Shown: in pieces, positions 63,185-64,000 of the stretch | How positions within the stretch are numbered: position 1 is the stretch's first letter | How the letters are laid out: each line of letters opens with the position of its first letter | Assembly: GCA_018389105.1 (NCBI GenBank) | Contig: JACATO010000122.1 | Location: 1,821,501 to 1,885,500, forward strand | Origin: Nautilus pompilius | Lineage: Eukaryota > Mollusca > Cephalopoda > Nautilida > Nautilidae | DNA length: 64,000 nt | Reading direction: 5' to 3' | Notes under the pieces: model-generated | What the model was told of the DNA's origin: nothing | Database searches by the model: none | The model's input: the letters and a program-made list of their open reading frames with translations, nothing else | Position numbers and translations under genes: made by a program

Positions 63185-64000
63185 TTGGAGACATCTATTG
63201 TTGTTGTTCCAAGGATGAATATGCCTGATGGCAAAGATACAACTCATGGAAAAATTACAGCAGTGTATCAGAAGACAGATGCTTTTTGAAGCCAATAGCA
63301 GCACCTATACACATTATTTACAGAATCTAATTGTTTCTGTTTCATACAGTAATGATTTGTGTAAAAAGTCCTGACAGTCCAGGAGTATTGTCATCCAATG
63401 AAAGAATTAGGAAGTTCACAATCAAAAAGCAGGTATTCATAAAACCTACCATTTAACACATCATAGATGGATTATACTTGTTATTTCCATGACCAGATTA
63501 CAACTCACTTTTTTTTTGACATGCCAGTTACAATGCCCCAGGTTGTAGGCTTGCGTCTGCTTCCAGAAATGGCATATAAGTGGTCAACTTTACTGACAGT
63601 GATAGGAAATCTTTGCAGGTTGAAGGAGCTGGCAGTTGGGAAAGATTGCCCAACTGTCATTTCAGGTGACATGATATACAATGAAAAAGTCATGCAGTTG
63701 ATGGATGACTTGCATAAGTTTTAAAATTATATCTTTCCCAAGTTAGGAAAACTGCATGTGATCATGGCTGTACTGAGGTCTTGGTGTCATAGAGAACTCT
63801 GGCTTAAGAACACGTGATTGGAAACCATGTGTATGGCTCTGCTACAATAATACAGATTTTGAAATGTACCAACTACAAGCCCACATATATTCATATTCTA
63901 CTGGAATTGTTCTCCAAGGATAATCCATAACTGAAGGAAGTCTGCTTAGAGGCAACAGCTAAAATACATGAAGCTTGCTCTGAACTAAACATAGTAAAGG
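63185..64000 (+). pseudogene. Broken copy of a second multicopy ORF family, runs off the window
   Basis: Readable blocks are MPDGKDTTHGKITAVYQKT (about 63216-63272), then PIAAPIH, SPDSPGVLSSNERIRKFTI, and then a frame at 63467-63724 with LRLLPEMAYKWSTLLTVIGN and LAVGKDCPTVISGDMIYNEK. After its stop come FPKLGKLHVIMAVLRSW, HVYGSATIIQILKCTNYK and LKEVCLEATAKIHEACSE in shifted frames. The order (DxPDGKxTTHGT, WSTL, D--Y-K, LG-LH--M, YGS---ILK---YK) matches an uncharacterised multicopy family seen in cnidarian, arthropod and mollusc genomes, recalled from family knowledge and not verified by search. Stops and indels make it a pseudogene in this window. The C-terminus lies beyond position 64000. 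Confidence 0.6.

Noticed and set aside
1..64000. Prokaryotic features (operons, ribosome binding sites, CRISPR arrays)
   Set aside because: No gene-dense organisation or spaced direct repeats; transposon types and microsatellites are those of an animal genome.

Overview
The window is AT-rich animal nuclear DNA. It has long homopolymer runs, many (TA)n, (CA)n and (GA)n microsatellites, no long intact ORF, and the decayed remains of several eukaryotic transposon classes. This mix of GTF2IRD2/ZBED-like hAT, mariner, Tc1, pogo/Tigger-like, Helitron and tRNA-derived SINEs fits an invertebrate, plausibly a mollusc such as a cephalopod. That assignment is inference: no host gene is present to confirm it. 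I find no complete host protein-coding gene, tRNA, rRNA or CRISPR array. The window looks intergenic or deep-intronic.

Layout. At 1.8-3.0 kb there is a small inverted-repeat element, a GC-rich repeat fragment and a decayed Helitron helicase C-terminus. At 7.4-9.05 kb (minus) lies a nearly full-length but dead hAT transposase copy of the GTF2IRD2-like type, followed at 9.55-9.92 kb by a possible hAT-type non-autonomous element. At 10.95-11.45 kb there is a Tc1-like transposase remnant. From 15 to 25 kb the DNA is largely unique and AT-rich, with a few microsatellites. From 25.0 to 27.5 kb there are two short pogo/Tigger-like MITEs flanking a Helitron that has tandem ~176 bp units, a helicase scrap and a recognisable CTAG-T 3' end. 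At 30.8-32.1 kb is a ~1.29 kb mariner with inverted ends and all three catalytic aspartate motifs still visible, though in shifted frames. Six related or similar tRNA-derived SINE copies lie between 14.8 and 45.1 kb. At 41.35-41.97 kb is an internally deleted pogo-like element.

At 45.75-47.05 kb a 416 bp hAT MITE with a perfect 8 bp target duplication has inserted into an older repeat. At 52.8-53.4 kb there is a Tc1-like transposase relic and at 54.2-54.67 kb another pogo-like MITE. At 56.6-57.56 kb and from 63.2 kb to the window end are broken copies of two multicopy ORF families that I recognise by motif but cannot place in a transposon superfamily with certainty.

The elements do not work together as a pathway; they record successive insertions and decay. 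The observations most worth checking are the nested insertion, the direct subterminal repeats of the mariner, the tandem-repeat architecture of the Helitron, and two exon-like segments (23.8 kb plus, 27.7 kb minus) in otherwise unique DNA. I did not find a convincing previously undescribed biological system here.
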